Shown: one piece after another, positions 8,032-16,800 of the stretch
Position numbering within the stretch: the stretch's first letter is position 1
Layout: every line of letters starts with the position of its first letter
DNA from: Planctomycetaceae bacterium
GTDB taxonomy: Bacteria > Planctomycetota > UBA1135 > GCA-002686595
Length of the DNA: 44,588 bases
Assembly: GCA_011525785.1 (NCBI GenBank)
Contig: WYBT01000057.1
Location: 1 to 44,588, forward strand
Reading direction: 5' to 3'
Program-made: the position numbers and the translations under genes
The notes under the pieces: generated by a model
Databases searched by the model: none
Told to the model about the DNA's origin: nothing
The model's input: the letters and a program-made list of their open reading frames with translations, nothing else

Positions 8032-8420
8032 TACGCGCCCTTCTTGCGCGACTTTGCGCGGCTCGTGGTCGAGGGGCTCTCCGTCGCAGGGCTCACAGGG
8101 CGCGGCTCGCCGCCGGGATTGGCGCGCCAGGAGTCGGGCGCCGCCGGGATGTCGAAGTCGTCGACGATGCCGACGACCGCCGCCTCGAAGGCGAAGTCGC
8201 CGTCGCCGCCGCACGCGACGCGCGCGGCCTTGCCGAAGGCGACGATCACGCGCTGGCCCAACGCGGCGCCGAGCGGATCGGCGGCGACCACGGGCGTGAC
8301 CTTGGACGCGCCGGGCTCGCGGCGCTCGTCGAGCGCTTCGATCACGAGCAGGCGCTTGCCTTCGAGATCGGCCATCTTGCGCGTGGCCCACACCTCGCCC
8401 ACGACTCGACCTAGGAACAC
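8031..8420 (-). CDS. BMC-P shell vertex protein (EutN/CcmL family), copy 1
   Basis: A 129-aa protein with GTG start at 8420, supported by GGAGG about 7 nt upstream, one of the few strong Shine-Dalgarno sites in this operon. The N-terminus FLGRVVGEVWATRKM, the strand GKRLLVIEAL and the core VAADPLGAALGQRVIVAFGKAAR identify the EutN/CcmL pentamer fold. The C-terminal 35 residues or so are Pro/Ser/Arg/Lys-rich (ending SRAKSRKKGA) and probably disordered, which makes it longer than the usual 85-100 aa. The tail is basic and could point inward to bind cargo or outward from the vertex; the sequence does not tell which. Confidence 0.92.
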   Translation of the reverse strand: MFLGRVVGEVWATRKMADLEGKRLLVIEALDERREPGASKVTPVVAADPLGAALGQRVIVAFGKAARVACGGDGDFAFEAAVVGIVDDFDIPAAPDSWRANPGGEPRPVSPATESPSTTSRAKSRKKGA

Positions 8421-8454
8421 GGCGCGCCTCCGTGCGTGAGCGACGCAGACTGCA

Positions 8455-9105
8455 TCAGTCGATGCCCACGTTGCTGCGGCCGGGGACGTTCGCGAGTGCG
8501 CGCTGCACGGCCTGCACCGCGGCTTCGATCGCGGCGTCGGTTCCGGCGAGGCGCAGGCGCCCCACCGCGCCGTTCCAACCCAGACCCACGATGCGGATCG
8601 GCGCGGCCTTCTCGGCTTCGTTCGCGGCGAGCAGCACGTGCACCGCCGGATTGACTTCGAGCGTGTAGAGCGTGTCGCCCGCGAGCAGGAGCATCCCCGC
8701 GCGCGTGCGGTTGATCAGCATCGCGTGGTGCGAGTCGACCTGCCGGATCACCTCGTCGGTGAGCACGTTGGGCTTGAGCTGATCGTCTTGCGTCACGCCC
8801 GCTGCCTGCAGGATCAGCCGGCCGGCTTCGCGCACCTGCGCCTGGTCGGCGCCGTGCACTTCGAGCGTGCCGTACGAGCGCTCCGTCACCAGTTCGCCGG
8901 GCCGCACGTCGCACTTCTTCAGCGCGACGTCCATCAAGCGGTTGATGACGATGCCCGGGCGCGCCTCGAGCCAGAACGCGCTCTCGCCCACGACGGGGAA
9001 ATAGCCGTCGGAGTTCGCCGCGATGGTGGCGGCGAACTGCGGCTGCATGGCGTCGATCACGACGGCGCCGCGCAGCTCTAGGGCGCTGGATTGCCGAGCG
9101 GGCAT
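8455..9105 (-). CDS. BMC-T shell protein, CsoS1D/Hoch_5816-like (permuted double domain)
   Basis: A 216-aa protein with two circularly permuted BMC domains. Domain 1 starts VVIDAMQPQFAATIA and has GIVINRLMDVALKKCDV; domain 2 starts after about residue 115 and has HAMLINRTRAGMLLLAGDTLYTLE followed by ANEAEKAAPIRIV. This arrangement is that of the trimers that can stack face to face and carry a gated central pore (CsoS1D, and the Haliangium shell trimers Hoch_5816 and Hoch_3341). It would supply the large-metabolite or cofactor gate of the shell. It sits between BMC-H copy 2 and the first BMC-P gene and is 34 nt from the next gene. Confidence 0.88.
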   Translation of the reverse strand: MPARQSSALELRGAVVIDAMQPQFAATIAANSDGYFPVVGESAFWLEARPGIVINRLMDVALKKCDVRPGELVTERSYGTLEVHGADQAQVREAGRLILQAAGVTQDDQLKPNVLTDEVIRQVDSHHAMLINRTRAGMLLLAGDTLYTLEVNPAVHVLLAANEAEKAAPIRIVGLGWNGAVGRLRLAGTDAAIEAAVQAVQRALANVPGRSNVGID

Positions 9106-9155
9106 GGTTGCAGGGAGGGCTCACGCGCGCCGCCGTTGGCGCGGCGCGGCGCCAC

Positions 9156-9464
9156 TCACTTCTTCTTGGACTCGTCCGGCGTCGGCGGGAGGAACTCTTC
9201 GAGGTCGATCGCCGGGCGCGGGATGACGTGCACGCCGACCAGCTCGCCGACGCGCCGCGCGCCGGCGGCGCCGGCCTCGACCGCGGCCTTCACCGCGCCG
9301 ACTTCGCCGCGCACCATCACGGTGACGAGCGCGCCGCCGGACTTCTCATAGCGGCCCAGGAGGGTGACCTTGGCGGCCTTGCACATCGCATCGGCCGCTT
9401 CGATCGCGCCGACGAGGCCCTTGGTCTCGATCATGCCCAGGGCGGTGAGGCTTTCACTTGTCAT
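9156..9464 (-). CDS. BMC-H shell hexamer protein, copy 2 (canonical pore)
   Basis: A 102-aa protein with a single BMC domain of the PduA/EutM/CcmK fold: ALGMIETKGLVGAIEAADAM, VTVMVRGEVGAVKAAVEAG and VHVIPRP are textbook motifs. The pore loop reads YEKSGGAL, close to the common K-(I/T)-G-(S/G)-G type seen in shells that pass small polar metabolites. The C-terminus is a short acidic and proline stretch ending in DESKKK. It would form the bulk of the flat facets. It lies 50 nt downstream of the aldehyde dehydrogenase. Confidence 0.95.
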   Translation of the reverse strand: MTSESLTALGMIETKGLVGAIEAADAMCKAAKVTLLGRYEKSGGALVTVMVRGEVGAVKAAVEAGAAGARRVGELVGVHVIPRPAIDLEEFLPPTPDESKKK

Positions 9465-9517
9465 GGCAATTCTCTAGCAGTGCTTGGGGACAGCGTTGGA
9501 TTCGTTCGTCGTCGCGC

Positions 9518-11401
9518 TCACGCGTGGCACGCGCCGGTCGCGACGTTGTGGTGCGGACAGCCTTTGCAGGGCCCCATCGGGCAGCCGGCGCCGGCGTGGC
9601 TCATCATGCTCTGGATCTCGTCCACCGAGAGCGAGCCGCCGGCGAAGTGCGCGCGGCCCGCAGGGCTCGGGACGTTGACCGGCGCCGGCGTCGACGAGTT
9701 GGCGACGCGCGGAGCGCTGCTGCCGGCCGAGCCGCCGCTCGCGAGCGGGGCGGCCGCAGGAGTTCCACCGGGCGACTTCACAGCGGCCGAGACCTTGGGC
9801 GTCGAGAAGGTCGGCGCGGGTGTCGCGCTCGCCGTCGTCGCTGCGCTTGCGCGCTGCGGCTGAGTCGGCGCCGCCTCGCGCAACGAAGCATTGCCCTGCC
9901 AGTTGCTCGCTGCAGGCGCCGCGAACGCGCTCGAGCGACTCGGCGCGCCGCCGCTCAGGGCAGGATCACCGGGCAAGAGCGAGCCGCGCGGCGCCTCTTC
10001 GCCGCCCATGCGAGCCGCGCGCGCGTGGTCGCGCTGCTGCACGCTCTCCCATTCCTGGCGCGGGTAGGCGACGCGCTTGATGTTGACCAGGTGCCGCGCG
10101 CTGATGTTGTCGGAGGTGATGTTGCCCGCCTGCGGACCACAGCCCAGGCTCACCGACGGCACGAGGTTGGTGCTGTAGCCCACGGCGCCCTGCGACGAGG
10201 GACCGTTGACGATGATGCGGCTGGCGGGCTTTTCGAGGAACCACGACTCGAGCACCTGCTCGTCGCGCGCCCACACCGCGCAGGTGTGGCCCAGTCCGTC
10301 GTAGCGCAGGATCTGCATCGACACCGCGCAGCCTTCGCGCCAGCCGTCGACCGAGTGCACCGAGAGCACCGGCGCGAGGATCTCGATCGAGAGCGGCCAG
10401 TCTTTGCCGACGCCGCCCTGGTGCGCGAGCAGCAGCGTCGTCTCGCGCGCAACCTTGAAGCCCGCCCACTCGGCGAGCTTCCAGGGATCCTGCCCGACCA
10501 CGTCGGGGTTCATGTGCCCGCCCTTGTTGCACAGCGCGGCGAGCTTGCGCGTCTCTTCCTCGTTGCACACGTACGCGCCGGCGCGGCGGATGTGCTCGAG
10601 GAACTGCGCTTCGATGGGCTTGTCGAGCACCAGCGCCTGCTCCGAGCAACAGAACGTGCCGTTGTCGAAGCTCTGGCTCTGCACGACGGTGCGCGCCGCG
10701 AGCGCGACGTCCGCGGAACGATCGACGTAGCACGGCACGTTGCCCGGACCGACGCCGTACGCGGGCTTGCCCGACGAGTACGCCGCGCGCACCAGCCCCG
10801 TGCCGCCCGTCGCGAGGATGATCGCGACGTCCTTGTGCTTCATCAGCGCGCCGGTCGACTCGATCGTGGGGTTCGAGAGCGACAGCACCAGGTCCTGCGG
10901 CGCGCCCATGCGCTCGAGCGCGCGCCGCAGCACTTCGACCGTCTCGCCGATGCAGCGCCGCGCGCGCGGGTGCGGGCTGATCACGATCGCGTTCTTGCCC
11001 TTGAGCGCGATCAGCGACTTGAAGATCGCGGTCGAGGTTGGATTCGTGGTCGGGATGATGCCCGCGATCACTCCGGACGCCGTCGCAACCTCGACCAGGC
11101 CCTTGCGCGCGTCGCGCGCGATCACGCCGACGGTCTTCTCGTCCTTGATCGAGGCCCACGTGCCTTCGGCCGCGAACAGGTTCTTGAGGATCTTGTAGTG
11201 GACGCGGCCGATGCCGGTTTCCTCGACCGCCAGCTTGGCCAGGTCGTAGGCCGAGCGCGCGGCCGCATCGACCAGAGCCTTGCACACCTCGTCGACGCGC
11301 GTCTGCGACCAACCGTGGATCGCCTCGCAGGCCACGCGGGCGCGCGAGACGTAGTCGCGCACTTCCTGGAGCGCGCGCAGGTCGGGGTCGAGCTGTTGCA
11401 C
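9518..11401 (-). CDS. BMC-associated CoA-acylating aldehyde dehydrogenase with C-terminal encapsulation-like helix and Cys-rich tail
   Basis: A 627-aa protein with GTG start at 11401. Residues 1-460 are an aldehyde dehydrogenase of the acylating PduP/EutE/AdhE-N class: IIPTTNPTST (about 115-124), the Rossmann loop ILATGGTGLV (195-204), GVGPGNVP, and the catalytic cysteine in SFDNGTFCCSEQ (C251, next to C252). It should convert an aldehyde, CoA and NAD+ to acyl-CoA. Residues 465-585 are a flexible Ala/Pro/Ser linker. Residues 589-604 (SLSVDEIQSMMSHAG) look like an amphipathic encapsulation peptide, here at the C-terminus rather than the N-terminus as in PduP. A short tail follows with four cysteines spaced C-x4-C-x2-C-x9-C (607, 612, 615, 625) plus three His. 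That tail is unusual and could bind metal. Confidence 0.9.
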   Translation of the reverse strand: MQQLDPDLRALQEVRDYVSRARVACEAIHGWSQTRVDEVCKALVDAAARSAYDLAKLAVEETGIGRVHYKILKNLFAAEGTWASIKDEKTVGVIARDARKGLVEVATASGVIAGIIPTTNPTSTAIFKSLIALKGKNAIVISPHPRARRCIGETVEVLRRALERMGAPQDLVLSLSNPTIESTGALMKHKDVAIILATGGTGLVRAAYSSGKPAYGVGPGNVPCYVDRSADVALAARTVVQSQSFDNGTFCCSEQALVLDKPIEAQFLEHIRRAGAYVCNEEETRKLAALCNKGGHMNPDVVGQDPWKLAEWAGFKVARETTLLLAHQGGVGKDWPLSIEILAPVLSVHSVDGWREGCAVSMQILRYDGLGHTCAVWARDEQVLESWFLEKPASRIIVNGPSSQGAVGYSTNLVPSVSLGCGPQAGNITSDNISARHLVNIKRVAYPRQEWESVQQRDHARAARMGGEEAPRGSLLPGDPALSGGAPSRSSAFAAPAASNWQGNASLREAAPTQPQRASAATTASATPAPTFSTPKVSAAVKSPGGTPAAAPLASGGSAGSSAPRVANSSTPAPVNVPSPAGRAHFAGGSLSVDEIQSMMSHAGAGCPMGPCKGCPHHNVATGACHA

Positions 11402-11495
11402 GTGGGCGCCTTCGTGGTCCGCAGCCGCGGCGATGGTCCTCCGCGCCGCTCACGCGCGCGGGGATCGTCTCGACGGCGGCGGACCGCGGAACGAG

Positions 11496-11810
11496 CTAGT
11501 CCGGGTTGGCGTTGTAGGCGCCGCGCTTGACCGGCTTGAGGTCCGGCAGGAGCTTCCACAGCTGCTCGTGCGGGCGCGGGATGACGTGCACCGTCACCAG
11601 CTCGCCCACGCGGCGCGCGGCGGCGGCCCCGGCGTCGGTCGCGGCCTTGACCGCGCCCACCTCGCCGCTGACGAACATCGTGTTGTAGCCGGCGGTGATG
11701 TTCACCTTGCCGAACAGGGCCACCTCGGCGGCCTTGACCATCGCGTCGCCGGCCTCGATCGCGCCGATCAGGCCCTTGGTCTCGACCATGCCGATTGCGT
11801 TGTATTCCAT
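11496..11810 (-). CDS. BMC-H shell hexamer protein, copy 1 (atypical pore)
   Basis: A 104-aa protein and the first gene of the BMC operon. It has the standard BMC framework: AIGMVETKGLIGAIEAGDAMVKAA, then VSGEVGAVKAATDAGAAAA and VHVIPRPHEQLW. The start at 11810 leads straight into the domain. The pore loop reads KVNITAGYNTM in place of the K-x-G-S-G type, so the hexamer should have a different pore size and chemistry from copy 2. The C-terminal extension (KPVKRGAYNANPD) is basic. A sigma70-like promoter candidate lies about 100 nt upstream, which fits its place at the head of the operon. Confidence 0.93.
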   Translation of the reverse strand: MEYNAIGMVETKGLIGAIEAGDAMVKAAEVALFGKVNITAGYNTMFVSGEVGAVKAATDAGAAAARRVGELVTVHVIPRPHEQLWKLLPDLKPVKRGAYNANPD

Positions 11811-11911
11811 AGCTTCGCTGTCGGGCTCCTCGCCCCGTGCGTTCGCGCGCCTTCGAACCGCGCTCCGCACCCGTGCGAAAGCGCCGCGTCGATCCCGCAG
11901 AACGGCGCGCG

Positions 11912-11940
11912 AGTGTAGAAGCGCGCCCACAGCCGCGCAA
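11912..11940 (-). promoter_or_regulatory. Candidate promoter for the BMC operon
   Basis: On the minus strand, TTGCGC (11940-11935), a 17-nt spacer and TACACT (11917-11912) lie in the 147-bp gap between the TPR gene stop and the first BMC-H start. The spacing is ideal, but the -35 box matches the consensus at only 3 of 6 bases. It would give a leader of about 95 nt. No inducer-binding site or dedicated regulator gene is visible. Confidence 0.35.
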
Positions 11941-11957
11941 TCGAGCTCGCGCCGCTG

Positions 11958-12608
11958 CTAGTCCCGCTGCGCGGGGCGTGCGAGACGCTCGCGCTCGGCT
12001 TGTTCGAGCGTGGCGGCCTCGCGTTCCGATCCGTGCTCGCGCAGCAGCCCGGCGAGCGCCTGCGCCGTGCGTTCGCGCTCCGCCGACTCCACCCCGTCCG
12101 CCCAGCATTCCAACGCCCTGCGCCAATCCGCCGCAGCCTGCTCCCACGCACTCAGCCCCGCGTGCACGTGGCCGCGGTGCTGCAGCGCCTTGTAGTGCCG
12201 CGGGTCGAGCGCGAGCGCGGCGCCGTACAGCTCGAGCGCCTGTTGCGGCGTGCCGACGTACTGGAACGAGAGGTAGCCCAGCTCGTAGCGCAGCCACGCG
12301 CGCCAGGCGCGCGGCGCATCCGTCGGTTCGCGTTCTAGGGCGCGGCGCAACTCGGCCGCCGCCGCGTCGTAGTCGGCGCGCTTGACATGCAGCTCGGCGC
12401 GCAGGCACGCCGCGAAGTACTCGTCCGCGGGATCCGTCGCGCGTCGCGCGAGCTCGTCGTCGGCGGACTCGAACTCTTCGCGCGCGATGACGCTCCGCAG
12501 CGGACCCACCCACTCGGGCACGGGGCGTTCGACGCCGCGCGCGCTCGGCGAACAGGCAGCGCCCATCGCCACGTCGACGAGCGCGAGTGCGACGCGCAGT
12601 TCAGTCAC
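11958..12608 (-). CDS. TPR-repeat protein, possibly a lipoprotein, last gene of the elongasome operon
   Basis: A 216-aa protein with GTG start at 12608, overlapping the rodA stop by 8 nt. The first 20 residues are hydrophobic and end in AMGAACSPS, a poor but possible lipobox with Cys19. The rest contains about three tetratricopeptide-like helical pairs, such as DYDAAAAELRRALEREP, TPQQALELYGAALALDP and HYKALQHRGHVHAGLSAWEQAA. The helices then become charged and Ala/Arg-rich. TPR proteins are scaffolds, and its overlap with rodA suggests it may act with the elongation machinery in the periplasm. This is context only; I do not recognise a named family. Confidence 0.7.
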   Translation of the reverse strand: MTELRVALALVDVAMGAACSPSARGVERPVPEWVGPLRSVIAREEFESADDELARRATDPADEYFAACLRAELHVKRADYDAAAAELRRALEREPTDAPRAWRAWLRYELGYLSFQYVGTPQQALELYGAALALDPRHYKALQHRGHVHAGLSAWEQAAADWRRALECWADGVESAERERTAQALAGLLREHGSEREAATLEQAERERLARPAQRD

Positions 12609-13800
12609 GGAAGGCGTCTTCGTCGAGGGTCGCTTCGCGCTGCGCCGCCAGCCCGAGCGCGAGCCCCAGCGCCGCGAAGGTCGCGAGCATCGACGACCCG
12701 CCGGTCGAGAACAGGGGCAGCGGCAAGCCGGTCATCGGCATCAGCCCCAGGTTCACGCCGACGTTCACGAACAGGTGCGCGCCGAAGTGCAGTCCGATGC
12801 CGGCCACGACCAGGCGTGAGAAGCGCTCGCGGATCTGGCCCGCGCTCGCCAGAAGCAGCACCACGAGCAGCAGGTAGAGCAGCAGGACTCCGCTGGCGCC
12901 GGTGAAGCCGGCCTCCTCGGCGATGACGGCGAAGATCGAGTCACAGTCGCGCTCGGGCAGCCGGCCGGCTTCGTTCGCCACGCCGTTGCCCAGCCCGCGC
13001 CCCCACCAGCCTCCGTTGCCGATCGCGACGCGCGCGTGGTAGGTGTGGAACGCCGGTCCGTTGCGGCCCTCGATCAAGGCCGGGGCGCCGAACGACTCGA
13101 GCCAGGTGTCCACGCGCTGCAACTGGTAGTCGTGGATCCACTCGAACTGGTAGGCGAGCACCGCGACCAGCGCGAGCGCGAATGCGATCTGCAGCATGCG
13201 GCTGGGAGCGGCGCCGGCGAGGTAGAGCATGCCCACGCACACCGGCGCCATCGACATCGCCGTGCCCAGGTCGGGCTGGAGCGCCACTAGCGCCATCGGG
13301 AGCAGCGTGACGGCGATGGGCGCGCGCCAGTCGCTCCAACGCTCGAGCCGCGAGGTGTAGAGCACGCGCGCCAGCGCCACGATCAATCCGAGCTTGGCGA
13401 GTTCGCTGGGCTGCAGGTCGAAACCGATCAGCGGCAACTCGATCCAGCGCCGCGCGTTGTTGCGCACGTCGCCGATCAGCGCGACGAGCACGAGCAGCGC
13501 GATCGATCCCGCGTACAGCACCCAAGCGTTGCGCCGCAGCCAGCGCGGCCGCAGCGTCAGCCCGACGACCAACATGGGCGCGGCCAGCGCGACCTTCTTG
13601 AGGTGCGAGGAGAAGTCGACGCCTTCGCGGCCGAACTCGGCGTCGCTCAGCGCGATCGCGCGAACGACGAACAGGCCGAAGGCGAGCAGAGCCAGCGCCA
13701 GCGCGAGCACGTGCCAGTCCAGACGCCACCACGACAGCCGCAGCGAGAAGACCGAGGCGAACGCACCGCGGCGCTCGAAAGGGGGCGCGAGCGGCTTCAA
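12601..13800 (-). CDS. rodA: RodA, SEDS-family peptidoglycan glycosyltransferase
   Basis: A 399-aa protein. The start is taken as the TTG at 13800, which overlaps the PBP2 stop as TTGA; the open frame runs on far upstream but only inside the PBP2 gene. About ten membrane helices are visible, with SEDS signatures: NARRWIELPLIGFDLQPSELAK, ALQPDLGTAM (a conserved polar loop), GNGGWWGRGLGNG and TGLPLPLFSTGGSS near the end. The FDLQPSE motif and the Asp of QPDLGTA match RodA/FtsW. It polymerises lipid II together with its cognate class B PBP, encoded just upstream, during lateral wall synthesis. Confidence 0.92.
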   Translation of the reverse strand: MKPLAPPFERRGAFASVFSLRLSWWRLDWHVLALALALLAFGLFVVRAIALSDAEFGREGVDFSSHLKKVALAAPMLVVGLTLRPRWLRRNAWVLYAGSIALLVLVALIGDVRNNARRWIELPLIGFDLQPSELAKLGLIVALARVLYTSRLERWSDWRAPIAVTLLPMALVALQPDLGTAMSMAPVCVGMLYLAGAAPSRMLQIAFALALVAVLAYQFEWIHDYQLQRVDTWLESFGAPALIEGRNGPAFHTYHARVAIGNGGWWGRGLGNGVANEAGRLPERDCDSIFAVIAEEAGFTGASGVLLLYLLLVVLLLASAGQIRERFSRLVVAGIGLHFGAHLFVNVGVNLGLMPMTGLPLPLFSTGGSSMLATFAALGLALGLAAQREATLDEDAFRD

Positions 13801-16800
13801 CGCTGCGCCTCGCTCGCGACGAACTCGCGCACGGCCTTCGTGCGCAGGAACTGCCGCGCGAGCCAGATCGAGGAGTGACTCGCGGTCTGGAGCGTGTCGT
13901 GGCAGAACACGACCACAACGTAGCGCGGCTCGTGCGCGGGGAAGTAGCCGATCAACCAGGTGTGCTTGCGCACGCGCGACTGACCGTCGGCGGTCTCGAC
14001 GCGCTCGGTCGAGATGTCGGCGCTGCCGGTCTTGGCGGCCAGGCGCCAACCCAGCTCGGCCTCGCTCAGCGCCTCGTGCGCCGAGCCGCCGGCCTCGTTG
14101 GCGCAGGCCTCCATCGCCTCGCGCACGAAGTCGAGCGCAGCCGGCGAGAGCGACAGCTCCCGCGCGCTGGGTTCGAGCACGTTCGCGCCGATGCGCTCGA
14201 CCAGGCGCGCCTGCGGCAACCAACCCGTGGCCAGGCCCGCGGTGGCGCGCGCCAACTGCATGGGCGTGAGCTCGACCACCGCCAGCCCGTTGCCCGCCAG
14301 GCGCGGCTCGCGGCCGACCAGTTCGCGTTCGAACAGGCGTGGCACGCTGTCTTCCGAGAGCCCCGGACGACGGCCGAGCGCGCGCACGCCGCTCGGCTCG
14401 CCGAAGCCGAACTCCGCCGCCAGCGCGCGCCAGTCGTCCGTCTCGAAGCGCTCGCCGAGCATCGCGAAGTAGCTGTTGCACGAACGCTTGAGCGCGTCGC
14501 GCAGGTCGACGGCGCCGTGTCCGTGGCGCACGTTGCAGCGCACGTCGACGTAGCCCGCTCCGCGACCGTCGGGGAGCATGGCGCACTCGAGCAGGCGCCG
14601 TGGATCCGTGCCGGCGAGCTGGTCGAGCGCCCAGGCCGCGACGAAGGGCTTGAAGCTCGAGCCCGGCGGCTGGAAGCCCGGCTTGCGCAGCGTGCGCTCC
14701 CAGGGCTCGTCGGCGACGCTCGCACGACCGTCCTCGCCGCGCGGGCGCGTGGGGTGCGAGGCCGCGGCCAGCACGCTGCCGTCGACGCGCATGAGCACGA
14801 TCGCCCCGGTGGGCCGCGCCAGCCAGGCGTAGTCCGCCGAGGGCGGATCCGGCGGCCCCTCCGGCGCCGCGAGGCATTCGGCGGCGGCCTCCTGCAGGTC
14901 GAGATCGAGCGTCAGGGTCAGGTCCAGTCCGTCGACGGGCGGCACGTCGAGCTCGAACGAGCCGTCGATCAGGTCCTGCAGGCCGCGCGTCTCGCGGTAG
15001 CCGTTGCGCCCCGACAGTTCGCGGTCGAAGTAGCCCTCGATCCCGCCGCGGCCGCGCAGTTCGTCGGGGCGCGTGAGCGTGTGCGCCAGCCAGGCGAGCT
15101 CCTGCGCGTCCTCCTGCGCGCGCACGCCCTTGCGCGCGAGGCTGCGGAACTCGTCGCGCAGTTCACGCGCAGCGAGCTCCTCCTGGTACGTGGGCGCGCC
15201 GACCGCGCCGATCAGCGCGCGCGCAATCGGCTCGCCGTCGCGCCCCAGGCGCGCCGTGCGCTCGTGCGTGTCGGCCACCACGAAGCCCGCGAAGCGGTCG
15301 CGGTGGCGCGTGAGCAAGTGCGTCAGCGCGTAACTCGGCCGCGTCAGCACCGCGCGCGGGCGGTTGCCCTGGTCCTTCAGCACGAAGCGCGCGAGTTCGT
15401 CGACCTTCTCGAGCCGCTCCGCACGAACGGGCCAACGCCGCGGCGCGCTGACCTCGCCAGGAGCACCCGGCGCGCTCGCGCTCAACACGGCCAGCACGGC
15501 GCTCTGCAGCTCCTGCTCCCAGCGCGCGAGCACTCCCGCGCTGCGCGCGCGCACGAACTCGCGCTCGAAGCGTCCGTCGAAGGCCTCGCTCCACTCGCGC
15601 GCGGCCGCGGCCAGTTCTTCGCTGTGCGCGTTGGGACCCAGCTCCAGCCGCGCGACCACGCTCCAGTCGAACGCCGCATCTGGAGCGAGCGCGCCCAACG
15701 CTTCCTCGAAGGCGACGCGCGGCGCAGAGGCCTCGAAGTCGCGTTCATCGAACTCGACGAACGCGGACAACTCGTCGCGCACGACGACCTGCAGCGGCTC
15801 GCGGGCGGCGAGAGCATCGGCGAGGTCGTCGACACTCGCGAACGGCGCGAGCCAGCGCTCCACCAGCAGCAGTGGCGCGTCAGGACGGCGTGCGTCGAGT
15901 TCGACCTGCGCCGCGAGCCGCTCGGGCAGTCCGCTCGCGAGCAACCGCCGGTAGTCCTCGCGCTCGCGCTCGAGCCACTGCGCAGCGCGCGCGAGATCCC
16001 AGCCCAGTCGCGCGCACACCCAACTGAGATCGACGTGCTCGAGCAGGATCTGCGGCTCGATGCGGTGCACGCCGAAACCCGCCGCTTCGCGGAACAGTGC
16101 GCTGGCGCTGCTGTCGTCCACGCGCTCGCGGTGCTGGTCGAGTTCCCACACCAGCCGCTCGGTGGCGGAGTCCGCCGCGGGCGCCTCCGCAGCCGCGGAC
16201 GTCTCGTTCGCAGCCCGCTCGCTCGCGAGCAGCAGCGCCAGCGCTTCGAGGTCGGTGCGCGCGACGCGCAGGCGCTCGAAGAGCTCCGTGCGAACGCGCT
16301 CGGGCGTCACCTTGCGCGCAGCGGCGCCGAGTTCGAGCCAGCTCAGCTCGGGCCGCTCGCGCGCCAGCCGCGTGAGCTCGCGGCGTTCCTCGCGCGAGAG
16401 TTCGAGCAGCGCCGTCAGGTAGAAGCGCGCGTCGGCGCGGCGCGAGGGGCGCGCCTCGAGCTCGGGTGTGTCGCAGGCCGGCACCCGCAGCGCCGGCGCC
16501 TCCAAGGGCGCGCCGCGCGCGAAGGCGTCGAGTTGCTCCGGCGAGAGCGCGAGCAGCGCCTCGGCCCAGGGTTCGAGCTGGCCCCAGGCCTCCTCGAGTG
16601 ATCCAGCGACTCCGCGCAGCGCCGCGCGCGCGTGCGCCACGATCCCCAACGGATGACGCCGGCGGAACTCGCGGTAGACGAACTCGAGCCGAAAGCTCGT
16701 GCGGTCCGAGCGCAGCACGCGTCCCGCGCGGTCGAGGATCGCGCCGCGCGTGTAGGGCCGGATCGCGCCCGAGCGCACCAGCCCGGCCGCCTCCGCGCTC

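Noticed and set aside
4786..11810. Propanediol or ethanolamine utilisation compartment
   Set aside because: None of the dehydratase, ammonia-lyase or cofactor-reactivation genes is present; only shell proteins and the aldehyde dehydrogenase are shared.
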